Assembly (NCBI RefSeq): GCF_005146945.1
Contig: NZ_SWMS01000036.1
Coordinates: 1-44,571 of the forward strand
Source: Prauserella endophytica
Lineage (GTDB): Bacteria; Actinomycetota; Actinomycetes; Mycobacteriales; Pseudonocardiaceae
Direction of reading: 5' to 3'
Length of the DNA stretch: 44,571 nt
Each line of letters begins with the position of its first letter. Position 1 is the stretch's first letter. Made by a program: the position numbers and the translations under genes. Positions 7,502 to 16,237 of this stretch are shown here, piece by piece. The notes beneath the pieces are model-generated. The model did no database searches, was not told the origin of the DNA, and was given only the letters and a program-made list of their open reading frames with translations.

Positions 7502-8333
7502 CGAGAAGACCGCCGTCCCGACCGCACACGACGAAGGTACTGGCATGACTGACCGGCAGGCCAAGTTGCGGTTCGAGGGTGTGCACAAGAGCTTCCACAC
7601 CCGCCGCGGCGAGGTGACCGCCTTGTCCCCCATCGACCTCACGGTGTACCAGGGCGACTTCATCGCGCTGGTCGGCCCGTCCGGCTGCGGCAAGTCGACG
7701 CTGTTGATGATCGCCGCGGGCCTCGAAGCGGCCAGCGGCGGGACGGTGCTCGCCGACGGCGCCCCGATGCGAGAGCCGGGACCGGACCGCTGCGTGGTCT
7801 TCCAACGGTTCGCGCTGTTCCCGACGAAAACCGTCACCGGCAACGTCGAGTACGGCCTGCGCATGACCGGCGTGCCGAAGGCGGAGCGCAGGGAACGGGT
7901 GCGCGAGACCCTCGGCATGGTCGGGCTCAGCGCGTTCGCCGACGCCTACCCGCACGAGCTGTCCGGAGGCATGCAACAGCGCGCCGCGCTCGCCCGCTCG
8001 ATCGTCATGCGCCCTGACGTGCTGCTCATGGACGAGCCGTTCGGGGCGCTGGACGCCCAGACCCGGATCATCATGCAGGAGGAGATCGCGCGCATCGCCC
8101 GCGACCTCGGACTCACGGTGCTGCTGGTGACCCACAGCGTCGAGGAGGCCGTCTACCTCTGCAACCGCATCATCGTGCTGACCGCCCGACCGGGCGCGAT
8201 CAAGCACGAGTTCACCGTCGACGACGACTGGTCTCACCACAGTGTCGACGAGGCCATGGCCCAACCAGGCTTCGGCAGCCTCCAGCGCACCGTGTGGAAC
8301 GCGGTGCGCGAGGAGATCACCTCCGTCCAGTAA
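7491..8333 (+). CDS. ABC transporter ATP-binding protein, TauB/SsuB type
   Basis: A 280-residue cytoplasmic ATPase driving the importer. Walker A is GPSGCGKSTLL, the Q-loop region VVFQRFALFP, the signature LSGGMQQRAALARS, Walker B VLLMDEPFGALD and the switch His in VTHSVEEAVYL. It has the length of SsuB/TauB proteins with no extra C-terminal domain. The GTG at 7491 overlaps the permease stop; the ATG at 7545 (MTDRQAKLRFEGV) has an AAGG upstream and is a good alternative giving 262 residues. The fold begins at about KLRFEGVHKSF, so both starts preserve the domain. Confidence 0.9.
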   Translation: MPLDEKTAVPTAHDEGTGMTDRQAKLRFEGVHKSFHTRRGEVTALSPIDLTVYQGDFIALVGPSGCGKSTLLMIAAGLEAASGGTVLADGAPMREPGPDRCVVFQRFALFPTKTVTGNVEYGLRMTGVPKAERRERVRETLGMVGLSAFADAYPHELSGGMQQRAALARSIVMRPDVLLMDEPFGALDAQTRIIMQEEIARIARDLGLTVLLVTHSVEEAVYLCNRIIVLTARPGAIKHEFTVDDDWSHHSVDEAMAQPGFGSLQRTVWNAVREEITSVQ

Positions 8334-8369
8334 CCCTCCTTCTTCCTTGCTGTGAAAGGCGTTGTCGAA

Positions 8370-9407
8370 ATGAAGCCGATGAAGTCTCGTTTTCGCATGA
8401 CGGTGGCCGTGCTCTCCGCACTGCTACTGGTCACGGCCTGCGCGGGCGCTCAGGAGGTGGGAGAGACCGGGAACACGGGTAGCAAGGTCACCATCGGCCT
8501 GCAGCCCACCGCGACGAGCTTCCCCATCTGGCTCGCCGAGCAGAAGGGATACTTCCAGGAGAACGGGATCGAGGTCGAGCTCAAGTACTACCCGAGCGGC
8601 GCCGCGATGTCCGAGGCCGGGCTCACCGGCGCCTGGGACGGCGGCAACATGGGCTCGCCCCCCGCTCTCACCAGCTCGCAGAAGTGGGACATGGTCGTGC
8701 CCGGGCCGAACTCGGAGGAGGGCGCGATCCAGATCCTGTGGGGCCGGACGAACGACTTCAAGGGCAAGGATCCCGCGACCGTCCTCGGCGGCGGCGAGGT
8801 GCTGGTGAAGGTCAACTCCACCCAGCACTACGCGTTCCTCGGCTGTATGCAGAAGTACGGCGTGGCGGGTGAGACCAAGCCACTGCCGGTCGAGGCGAAC
8901 GCGGTCGCGGGTGCGTTCACCGGAGGCCAGGGCGTCGGCGCGATGACGTGGCCGCCGTTCGACGCCGAGTTCGTCGACAACCCTGAGTACGTCCACGTCT
9001 GCGACGGCAAGCAGGCCGGGAAGAAGATCTTCAACATGCTGGCGCTGACGCCCGCCTTCGCCAACAACCGCACCGAGCAGGCCGTCGCGTACGTGAAGTC
9101 CGCCTACCAGGCCAACGAGTTCATCACCGCGAACCCGGACGAGGCCGCCGATCTGCTCGTCCAGTACTACAAGGAGAACGGCGTCACCGCCACCAAGGAG
9201 GCGGCGCAGCGGGAGCTGACCGGCCGCACCTGGCCATCCGCGGCCGAGGCGCTGGCCCTGTCCAAGGGTGAGCTGTCCAGCGACCTCGAGGACCTGACGA
9301 AGGTGTTCGTCGATCTCGGCGCGTTCGACACCGAGCCGGATGTGACGAAGGCCGTCGACACCGGCCGCGAGATTCTCGAACAGGCCGTGGGCGAGTCCGC
9401 AAGCTGA
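8370..9407 (+). CDS. Substrate-binding lipoprotein, NMT1/SsuA-like
   Basis: The extracellular receptor of the importer, 345 residues. A basic N-terminus and hydrophobic segment end in the lipobox LVTAC, giving a lipid-anchored Cys. The mature part starts with VTIGLQPTATSFPIWLAEQKGYF, shown here as VTIGLQPTATSF and WLAEQKGYFQENGIEVEL, the usual opening of NMT1/TauA/SsuA binding proteins. Members bind sulfonates, nitrate, pyrimidines or other small anions and heterocycles, so the ligand cannot be read from the fold. The ATG at 8370 has AAAGG about 10 bases upstream; a GTG at 8352 adds 6 residues. It lies 36 bp after the ATPase. Confidence 0.88.
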   Translation: MKPMKSRFRMTVAVLSALLLVTACAGAQEVGETGNTGSKVTIGLQPTATSFPIWLAEQKGYFQENGIEVELKYYPSGAAMSEAGLTGAWDGGNMGSPPALTSSQKWDMVVPGPNSEEGAIQILWGRTNDFKGKDPATVLGGGEVLVKVNSTQHYAFLGCMQKYGVAGETKPLPVEANAVAGAFTGGQGVGAMTWPPFDAEFVDNPEYVHVCDGKQAGKKIFNMLALTPAFANNRTEQAVAYVKSAYQANEFITANPDEAADLLVQYYKENGVTATKEAAQRELTGRTWPSAAEALALSKGELSSDLEDLTKVFVDLGAFDTEPDVTKAVDTGREILEQAVGESAS

Positions 9408-9462
9408 CGGCCTTTCCTTCACCACAACGGATTTCCAACCACAGCAGACGAGGGGTAGCGGC

Positions 9463-11382
9463 ATGCCAACGGGAAGCGAGCAGGATCCGGTCGAGCTGGT
9501 GTGCCTTGGTCGGGTCAGCGTCGACCTGTACTCCGAACAGGTCGGCGCCGACCTCGCCGCCGCGCAGTCCTTCCGCCGCTACATCGGGGGCAGTGCGGGC
9601 AACACGGTCGTCGGCGCGGCCCGGCTGGGGCTGCGGGCGGCGCTCGCGAGCCAGGTCGGCTCTGACGCGTTCGGTGACTACGTCGAGTCGCAGCTGATCC
9701 GGGAGGGTGTGGTGACCTCGGCGCTGCGCCGCGACCCCGAACGCGGCACCGGCACGATCGCGCTCGCCCCGCACACCGGGCGCGGCTTCCCCCGCATCTT
9801 CCTGGTGGAAGACCCGGCCGAGTTCGCCATGACGCCCGCGCGGCTGGACGTCGATCTGGTGCGCGGGGCGACCGGCCTGCTCGTCGGCGGCACGTACCTG
9901 AGCAGGCCACACCTGCGCGAGACGACGGTCGCCGCGGTCGCCGCCGCCCGCGAGGCGGGCACGAAGGTCGTGTTCGACATCGACTACCGGCCCGCGTTCT
10001 GGGGCGTGGTGTCCCGCAGCAAGGGTGAGGACGAGGACAGCGTCCGGCCCGAGGTGACCGAGGGGCTGCGGGCCGTGCTCGCCGACAGCGACGTGGTCGT
10101 CGGCACCGTCGCGGAATTCCGCGCGCTCGGCGGATCCCGGGACCTCGACGAGGCGGTGCGTGACGTGCGCGGGCGCACCGGCGCGCTGCTCGTGGTGAAG
10201 GACGGCGCCGAGGGCTGCCGGGCCTACCCCGGCGACCTCGACGCGCCAGTCGTCATGCCTGGTTTCCCGGTGCGGGTGCTCAACTCCGTGGGCGCCGGCG
10301 ACGCGTTCATGGCCGGGTTCCTGCGCGGCTACCTGCGTGGCGAACCGGTCGAGACCTGCCTGCGATGGGGATGCGCGTGCGGGGCGATCGTGGTGAGCCG
10401 GCTCGCCTGCTCCGACGCCACCCCGAGCATGGCGGAGCTGGTGACGTTCCTCGCGGCGGCCGATCGCACCGAGGGCGTCCGGGAGGTGTCCCCGCTGCTC
10501 GATCGCGAACAGGTGGCCACGGTGACCCGATACCGCGCCCGAACGGGCGTCGGGGTGCTCGCAATGGACCACCGCGGCTACTTCGCGAAGCTCGCCGCCG
10601 ACGCGGGCCGCGCACCGGAGTCGATCAGCACCCTGAAGAACCTGCTGCTGAGCGCGTTCACCACCGTCAGCGCCGAGCGACCCGGCACCGGCGTCCTTGT
10701 CGATGACAGGTTCGTCGGCCAGACCCAGCTGGAGCGGCTCACCGACGGTGGCTACTGGCTCGCGCGGGCCGTGGAGATCAACGGCCGGATACCGCTGGAC
10801 TTCCTCGGCGACGGCGACCCGGCCGCGCTGATCCGCACCTGGCCGGTCGACACCGTCGTGAAGGTCCTCGTGCGCATTTCGGCCGACGACGAGGAGGCGG
10901 TCGCGTCGGTGCAGCGGGACCGGCTGCGCGGCCTGTCGCGGATCTGCCGGTCACTGCAACGGGACCTGCTGGTCGAGATCCTGCCGTCGCCGGGCAGGCA
11001 GTACGCGCCCGGTGAGGTGCCCACGCTCGTGCGCGACCTCTACGCGGAGGACATCGTGCCCGCGTGGTGGAAGCTGCCGCCCCAGCCGGACGCCGCCGCG
11101 TGGCACGCGGTCGCCGACGTGATTCGTCACGAGGACCCGCACTGCAGGGGCATTCTCGTGCTCGGCGGATCCACGTCGCCGGATCTGATCGAGGCGGGCT
11201 TCGCCGCCGCGGCCGCCGAACCGCTGGTGATCGGTTTCGCGGTCGGCCGCCCGATCTTCCACGACCTTTCGGTGCGCTGGCTCGCCGGTGAGGTCTCCGA
11301 CGACGACCTTGTCGCCGGGATCGCGGCCAACTACCGGGCCGTGCTGGACCGCTGGCGGGACGCGCACCGGGAGAGCCGCTGA
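9463..11382 (+). CDS. PfkB sugar kinase fused to a DUF2090 aldolase-like domain (IolC-like)
   Basis: A 639-residue two-domain protein. Residues about 10-335 are a ribokinase/PfkB kinase: YIGGSAGNTVVGAARLG near the start and the catalytic motif NSVGAGDAFMAGF with Asp280. Residues about 350-635 are DUF2090, beginning VLAMDHRGYFAKL and containing VLVDDRFVG and TVVKVLVRISADD. In some bacteria this fusion is annotated as 5-dehydro-2-deoxygluconokinase with aldolase function in inositol breakdown. DUF2090 resembles LacD-type class I aldolases; Lys467 in VVKVLV is a plausible Schiff-base residue (inference). A GAGGGG precedes the ATG. No other inositol gene is visible here, so the true substrate may differ. 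Confidence 0.85.
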   Translation: MPTGSEQDPVELVCLGRVSVDLYSEQVGADLAAAQSFRRYIGGSAGNTVVGAARLGLRAALASQVGSDAFGDYVESQLIREGVVTSALRRDPERGTGTIALAPHTGRGFPRIFLVEDPAEFAMTPARLDVDLVRGATGLLVGGTYLSRPHLRETTVAAVAAAREAGTKVVFDIDYRPAFWGVVSRSKGEDEDSVRPEVTEGLRAVLADSDVVVGTVAEFRALGGSRDLDEAVRDVRGRTGALLVVKDGAEGCRAYPGDLDAPVVMPGFPVRVLNSVGAGDAFMAGFLRGYLRGEPVETCLRWGCACGAIVVSRLACSDATPSMAELVTFLAAADRTEGVREVSPLLDREQVATVTRYRARTGVGVLAMDHRGYFAKLAADAGRAPESISTLKNLLLSAFTTVSAERPGTGVLVDDRFVGQTQLERLTDGGYWLARAVEINGRIPLDFLGDGDPAALIRTWPVDTVVKVLVRISADDEEAVASVQRDRLRGLSRICRSLQRDLLVEILPSPGRQYAPGEVPTLVRDLYAEDIVPAWWKLPPQPDAAAWHAVADVIRHEDPHCRGILVLGGSTSPDLIEAGFAAAAAEPLVIGFAVGRPIFHDLSVRWLAGEVSDDDLVAGIAANYRAVLDRWRDAHRESR

Positions 11383-12359
11383 TGCGGGCACTGCGTTACG
11401 AAGGACCGCGGGACATCCGGGTCGTGGACGTGCCCGCGCCGACCGCCGCGCAGGGCGAGGTGGTCGTCGACGTCGCCTACACCGGCATCTGCGGCACGGA
11501 CCTGCACATCTGGTCCGGGCACCACGCCCGCGCGAAGACCGGCCTGGTGATCGGGCACGAGTTCGTCGGCACCCTCGCCGACCCGGCCGGCGGCCTCGCC
11601 GCAGGCTCGCCGGTGTTCGTCAACCCGCTGCTGCCGTGCGGCCGGTGCCCCGCGTGCACCGACGGCGAGGATCGGGTGTGCGACGTGCTGCGCCTCGTGG
11701 GCATCGACCGGCCTGGCGGCGCGGCCGAGCAGGTCGCGGTGCCGGAACGCGCGATCGTGCCCCTGCCCGGCGGGATGGACCTGAAGGCAGCCGCGCTCAT
11801 CGAGCCGATGTCGGTGTGCGTGCGGGCGGTCCGCCGGAGCGGGCAGCGGCTCGGCGCGCGGGTACACGTGGTGGGGGCCGGACCGATCGGGGTGCTGGTC
11901 GCGCGCTGCGCCCGCGCCCGCGGGGCCGCGTCGGTGACGATCAGCGAACCGGCGCAGGTGCGCGCGGAGTGGGCGCGGGAGGCGGGGTTCGACGTCGTGC
12001 CCGGCGACGGGGCAGAACGGTACGAGGTGGTCTACGACTGCACCGGGCACCCGTCGGTGGCACCGAAGGTCCTCGATCTCGTGGAAACCGGCGGCACGCT
12101 GGTCGACGTCGGCATGTACGCCGCGCCCGCCCAGGTGGACCTGCCGGAGCTGATGCGGCGCGAACTGCGGATCGTCGGCACCTGCGTGTACCGGCCCGCC
12201 GACGTGCGGGTGGCGTTGCGGCTGATCGCGTCCGGCGCGGTCGAGACGGCGGACCTCGCGACCGTGGTCGGCATCGACGAGGCGGGCGGCGTGTTCGCCG
12301 ACCTCGCGGCAGGGAAACTGCTGAAGGTACTGTTCGATCCGAACGGAGACCGGTCGTGA
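11382..12359 (+). CDS. Zinc-dependent medium-chain alcohol/polyol dehydrogenase
   Basis: A 325-residue NAD(P)-linked oxidoreductase of the sorbitol/threonine dehydrogenase type. Catalytic zinc ligands are in GICGTDLHIW and GHEFVG. The structural zinc site shows CGRCPACTDGEDRVC with four Cys. The Rossmann fold has VVGAGPIGVLVARCA. It would oxidise a secondary alcohol of a sugar or polyol. The ATG shares one base with the stop of the kinase/aldolase gene (TGATG), and the 3' end overlaps the SDR start by 4 bases, so it is coupled on both sides. Confidence 0.9.
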   Translation: MRALRYEGPRDIRVVDVPAPTAAQGEVVVDVAYTGICGTDLHIWSGHHARAKTGLVIGHEFVGTLADPAGGLAAGSPVFVNPLLPCGRCPACTDGEDRVCDVLRLVGIDRPGGAAEQVAVPERAIVPLPGGMDLKAAALIEPMSVCVRAVRRSGQRLGARVHVVGAGPIGVLVARCARARGAASVTISEPAQVRAEWAREAGFDVVPGDGAERYEVVYDCTGHPSVAPKVLDLVETGGTLVDVGMYAAPAQVDLPELMRRELRIVGTCVYRPADVRVALRLIASGAVETADLATVVGIDEAGGVFADLAAGKLLKVLFDPNGDRS

Positions 12360-13180
12360 TCGACGCTCCCGAACCTCTGGCAGGGCGGGTGGCCGTGGTG
12401 ACCGGCGGAGCCGACGGCATCGGCCTCGCCACCGCGGAGCGACTGGCCGCCGCAGGCGCCACGCTCGTCCTCGTCGACGTCGACCCGGCACTGCCCGACA
12501 TCGCGACCACGCTCGCGGACCGGCACGCGCGGGCGGTGCTACCGATCACCGCGGACGTCGCCGACGACACCGCGATGGCGGACGGGTTCGCGCGCGTGGA
12601 CGCCGAGTTCGGCCGGGTCGACGTGCTGGTCAACAACGCGGGAATCATGACGCCGCACCTGGTGCCGGTGCACGAGGTCGCGCTGCCCGACTTCGACGCG
12701 ATGCTGCGAGTCCACCTGCGCGGCGCGTTCGTGTGCGCGCGGCTCGCGGTGCCGCTGATGCGCCGCGGCGCTTTCGGCCGGATCGTGAACCTGACATCGG
12801 TACTCGGCACGCTCGGGCTGCCCGGCCGGTCAGCCTACGCGGTCGCGAAGACCGGCGTCATCGGGCTCACGCGCTCGCTCGCCGTCGAGGGCGGCCGGTA
12901 CGGGATCACCGCGAACGCCGTGCTGCCGGGCTGGATCCTCACCGGCCGCCTGCGGGCGCGGCTCGCCGCGGGCACACTCGACCACGACCGGTACGCGGAA
13001 CGAACACCCGTCGGCCGGTGGGGCGACCCGGCCGACGTCGCCCGCATGATCACCTTCCTCGCGCTCCCCGCGTCGGGTTTCCTCACCGGTGGCGTGTTCC
13101 CGGTGGACGGCGGCTACTGCGTGCGCGGCGACGCCGACGAGGACATCGGACCGGTCCACGACAGACAGGAAGTGGGATGA
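12356..13180 (+). CDS. Short-chain dehydrogenase/reductase
   Basis: A 274-residue classical SDR. It has the cofactor motif TGGADGIGLA, the stabilising NNAG, the active-site Ser in NLTSVLG with YAVAK (Tyr and Lys), and the C-terminal GGVFPVDGGY. The sequence DVDP after the second strand suggests preference for NAD over NADP. The GTG at 12356 overlaps the dehydrogenase stop (GTGA) and has GGAG upstream. With the zinc dehydrogenase it could interconvert epimeric alcohols or oxidise two positions of the substrate. Confidence 0.9.
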   Translation: MIDAPEPLAGRVAVVTGGADGIGLATAERLAAAGATLVLVDVDPALPDIATTLADRHARAVLPITADVADDTAMADGFARVDAEFGRVDVLVNNAGIMTPHLVPVHEVALPDFDAMLRVHLRGAFVCARLAVPLMRRGAFGRIVNLTSVLGTLGLPGRSAYAVAKTGVIGLTRSLAVEGGRYGITANAVLPGWILTGRLRARLAAGTLDHDRYAERTPVGRWGDPADVARMITFLALPASGFLTGGVFPVDGGYCVRGDADEDIGPVHDRQEVG

Positions 13181-14046
13181 ACAACCAGATCGCCATCCAC
13201 CCGGCGGCGTGGGCGGCCGAGCTGACGCCGGACAACGCGACGGCGATCGCGCGGCGCGCGGCCGGGCACGGCTTCCACCGCATGATCGTCCCGCTACGCA
13301 CACCGGAGACCATCGACGCGGGCGCGTTCGAGAAGGCGTTGCGCGACACCGGAATCCGGCCGGTCAACACAGCGGGTCAGCTGCCGGATGCGGATCTGTC
13401 CAGCGTGGACGAGGAAGTCCGGGAGCGCGGCCGGAACCGGTTACGCCTCGCCGTGCGACTGGCCCGCGACATGGGTTCCGACCATGTGGGAGGCGTGCTG
13501 TACGGACCGCTACGCCACGCACCGGTGCAGCCGTCCGGCGAGACGCGCCGGATCGCGGCCGAGTCCCTCGCGATCGTCGCCGAGGAGGCGAAGACCTTGG
13601 GCGTACGGCTGGTGCTGGAGATCGTCAACCGCTACGAGACCAACCTGCTCACGCACGCGGCCGCCGGGGTGTCCTTCGTCGAGGAGGCGGGTTCGGACAA
13701 CCTGTTCCTGCACCTGGACACCTACCACATGAACATCGAGGAACCCGACCTCGGCGCAGCAGTGCGGCTGGCACTCCCCCATCTCGCCTACCTGGAACTG
13801 GGCCAGAACCACCGCGGTGACCTCACACGGGGCCACATTCCGGTCCGTGAGGTGCTCGCCACCGCCCTGGCCGCGGGCTACCGGGGCATGATCGGCGTCG
13901 AGGCCTTCACCCGGCGACTGATGACCACCCAGGTCGCCACCTCACTGGCGATCTGGCGCGACGTGTTCGACGACGGCGACACGCTCGCCGCCGAGGCGGC
14001 CCGGCTGGTTCACGACACGCTCGCGGACCACGTCGCCCCGAACTGA
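13177..14046 (+). CDS. Sugar isomerase/epimerase, xylose-isomerase-like TIM barrel
   Basis: A 289-residue protein of the AP-endonuclease family 2 fold, closest in pattern to ketose 3-epimerases. Putative metal ligands are Glu in LEIVNRYETN, Asp in HLDTYHMNIEE, His in ELGQNHRG and Glu in IGVEAFTR, the expected Glu-Asp-His-Glu set. It would interconvert ketoses or keto-acids. The ATG overlaps the SDR stop (ATGA). Codon 89 is TTA (13441-13443), a rare leucine codon in such genomes and potentially bldA-dependent. It is the last gene of the operon. Confidence 0.85.
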   Translation: MNNQIAIHPAAWAAELTPDNATAIARRAAGHGFHRMIVPLRTPETIDAGAFEKALRDTGIRPVNTAGQLPDADLSSVDEEVRERGRNRLRLAVRLARDMGSDHVGGVLYGPLRHAPVQPSGETRRIAAESLAIVAEEAKTLGVRLVLEIVNRYETNLLTHAAAGVSFVEEAGSDNLFLHLDTYHMNIEEPDLGAAVRLALPHLAYLELGQNHRGDLTRGHIPVREVLATALAAGYRGMIGVEAFTRRLMTTQVATSLAIWRDVFDDGDTLAAEAARLVHDTLADHVAPN

Positions 14047-14097
14047 CCGGGCCCGCGCGCGCACCGTTTCCAGTCGGCCGGGTTCGCCGCGGTCGAC

Positions 14098-14113
14098 CGG
14101 GTTTGGCAACCCG
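14098..14113. terminator. Short hairpin between convergent genes
   Basis: CGGGTT (14098-14103) and AACCCG (14108-14113) form a 6-bp stem with a 4-base loop, between the end of the catabolic operon and the convergent membrane-protein gene. There is no T-run, which is common for terminators in high-GC actinomycetes. Confidence 0.4.
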
Positions 14114-14130
14114 CCGATCCTGCACCGCGG

Positions 14131-14826
14131 TCAGGCCGTGGCGGACCTGGGCCGCAGCGCCCAAGCCAGAACGCCGAACCCGGCGGCCATCAGCAGGCCA
14201 TGCCCGATACGTCCGGCCGACGGGCCGAAGAACTGCGGCAGGAACAGCACCATGGCCACGGCGAACGGCACACCGGCCCAGGCGGCGAACCGGCCGGAGC
14301 GGCGCACGGCGATGGCGGTCAGCACGCCGGTCGCGGCGAGCAGCAGCATGCCGGCCCCGAAGAACGTCGCGGGGACCAGATCGAGCCTGATGTTCTCGGC
14401 CCCGGTCAGCACGCTCGCGTCCCGGCGCTCGAGGGCTTCGACGCTGAGCGCGTTGATACCGAACGTCTCGCCGCCGTAGTAGGGCAGGGTCAGGCCGGCG
14501 CCGAGGTACGCGGTGACGACGGCGGCGGAGGCCGGGCCCCTGCCCGCCGTCCCCGAGACCGCGGCACGGAGGCCGAGCATCGCGGGTGGCAACAGAACGA
14601 ACCCGATCATGGCGGCGACGTGCGCGGCGGTCCACGCCGAGGAGGCCATCGCGGTGGCTCCCTCGAGCGTGGTCTCGTCGGAGTAGGGCCGCAGCGCGGG
14701 ATAGACCGCGAACAGCAATCCCGCGACGGCCAGCGCCATCGTGGTGTTGATGGTGGAGAACGTCCTGTCGGCTTGCGTGATCTGTTCCACGGCTTCTATT
14801 CCCCCGAACCAGGTCATGGTGGACAT
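14131..14826 (-). CDS. Multi-pass membrane protein of unknown function
   Basis: About 231 residues with roughly seven hydrophobic segments, including MALAVAGLLFAVYPAL, AAMIGFVLLPPAMLGL, VVTAYLGAGLTLPYYG, FFGAGMLLLAATGVLTA and FAVAMVLFLPQFFG. The loop between the third and fourth carries polar residues (GGETFGINALSVEALERRD). I do not recognise the family. The start is uncertain: the ATG at 14826 (MSTMTWFGG) has a weak ribosome site, while a GTG at 14790 (VEQITQADRT) has GGGGGA about 10 bases upstream and may be the real one. It is divergent from the MFS gene. Confidence 0.7.
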   Translation of the reverse strand: MSTMTWFGGIEAVEQITQADRTFSTINTTMALAVAGLLFAVYPALRPYSDETTLEGATAMASSAWTAAHVAAMIGFVLLPPAMLGLRAAVSGTAGRGPASAAVVTAYLGAGLTLPYYGGETFGINALSVEALERRDASVLTGAENIRLDLVPATFFGAGMLLLAATGVLTAIAVRRSGRFAAWAGVPFAVAMVLFLPQFFGPSAGRIGHGLLMAAGFGVLAWALRPRSATA

Positions 14827-14937
14827 CCGGTGTGACCGCGCCGGGACGGCGCGGCGGGGCAATCATGGCCGACGTTTGCTGAGAAAACTGAGGATCGCCG
14901 GGCACCCTTCAGCGCCGCCTATGCCGCGCGCAAGGGC

Positions 14938-16173
14938 ATGTCCATCGGGACGCGCAAGTCTGGTCGGGTGCAGACGACGACTCAGGAGCCGGACGTCCGG
15001 CCCCCGCTCGGCCGAGGCTGGATCGCAGGGTACGCCGTGGCCAGCACGGGCATGTGGCTGGCGGTTCTCACCCCCGCGCAGGTGCAGCTGGCCCGCCAGT
15101 CCGAGGTGCTGGCGCCTGGCGGCAAGACAGCGCTGCTCGGCCTCGCGACCGGCCTTGGCGCGGCGGTGACGGCCGTGGCGGTGCCGGTGCTCGGCGCGCT
15201 CAGCGACCGCACCCGCTCGCGTTACGGCAGGCGCAGGCCGTGGGTGCTCGGTGGCGCGCTGGTGGCCGCCGCGGGCCTGCTGTGGCTGGCGACGGCGTCC
15301 ACCGCACCGGCGATGGTGGCCGGTTGGCTGGTGGCTCAGCTGGGCCTGGCGGGTGTGCAGGCCGCGCTGATGTCGACGATCCCGGACCGGGTGCCGCGCC
15401 CTCGGCTGGGTGCGGTCACCGGGTGGGCGGGCATGACACAGATGCTCGGGGCACTCCTCGGTACCGTGCTGGTGAACCGGATCGTCGTCGACCTGGCCGC
15501 CGGGTACGTGGCGTGTGCGGCACTCGCAGTTGCCTCGATGGTGCCCTTCCTGTTTGCGCACAAGGAAACCAGAACCGTCGCCGTGGTGGCGGCCAGGCGG
15601 CAGCGGGTCGCGTTCTCGCCGGACCTGGCGTGGGCGTGGCTCAGCCGTTTCCTCGTCATGCTCGGATTCGCGCTGATCACGCAATACCTCCTCTATTACC
15701 TGCAGGACGAACTCCGGGTGGAAGACGTCCAGGAGTCGGTGCTGACGGTGACCGCGGTGACCGTCGTGTGCTCGATGCTCGCCGCCCTGGTCACCGGCCG
15801 CTGGTCCGATCGCGCCGGGCGCCGCCGCGTGTTCGTCGCGGCCGGAGCCCTGCTGATGGGCATGGGTGCGCTGGCGATGGCCAGCGCACCCATGTGGCCG
15901 GTGGCGCTGGGCGCGGCCGCGCTCGTCGGCCTGGGCTTCGGCACGTTCCTCGCCGTCGACCTCGCGGTGATCGCGTCGGTCCTGCCCTCGGCCGCCGACA
16001 CGGGCCGCGACCTGGGCTTCTTCGCCGTGGCGGCGGCAGCACCGCAGATCCTTGCGCCGGCGCTGGCCGTGCCGGTCATCGCCGTCGCCGGCTACCCGGG
16101 CCTGTACGTGCTGACGGGTGCGGTCACGATCCTCGGCGGCGCCGCGGTCATGCGGGTCCGCAGCGTGAGCTAG
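14938..16173 (+). CDS. MFS transporter
   Basis: A 411-residue major facilitator protein with about 12 membrane spans in two halves. Each half has a loop motif of the family: GALSDRTRSRYGRRRPW and TGRWSDRAGRRRVF. The first resembles glycoside-pentoside-hexuronide (GPH) and drug permease loops. The central loop has HKETRTVAVVAARRQ. Substrate unknown: it could serve the preceding catabolic operon or export a product of the adjacent cluster. ATG at 14938 follows AAGGG; a GTG at 14968 is an alternative. Confidence 0.85.
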   Translation: MSIGTRKSGRVQTTTQEPDVRPPLGRGWIAGYAVASTGMWLAVLTPAQVQLARQSEVLAPGGKTALLGLATGLGAAVTAVAVPVLGALSDRTRSRYGRRRPWVLGGALVAAAGLLWLATASTAPAMVAGWLVAQLGLAGVQAALMSTIPDRVPRPRLGAVTGWAGMTQMLGALLGTVLVNRIVVDLAAGYVACAALAVASMVPFLFAHKETRTVAVVAARRQRVAFSPDLAWAWLSRFLVMLGFALITQYLLYYLQDELRVEDVQESVLTVTAVTVVCSMLAALVTGRWSDRAGRRRVFVAAGALLMGMGALAMASAPMWPVALGAAALVGLGFGTFLAVDLAVIASVLPSAADTGRDLGFFAVAAAAPQILAPALAVPVIAVAGYPGLYVLTGAVTILGGAAVMRVRSVS

Positions 16174-16189
16174 GCCGGACACGCACAAC

Positions 16190-16229
16190 CGCTTTCGCGG
16201 GAGCCGGCAACCCGGCTTCCGCGAAAGCG
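16190..16229. terminator. Strong bidirectional terminator hairpin
   Basis: CGCTTTCGCGGGAGCCGG (16190-16207) pairs with CCGGCTTCCGCGAAAGCG (16212-16229) at 17 of 18 positions around a CAAC loop. It separates the convergent MFS gene and P450 gene and would end the long biosynthetic operon on the minus strand as well as the MFS transcript. Confidence 0.8.
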
Positions 16230-16237
16230 TGCGCACG

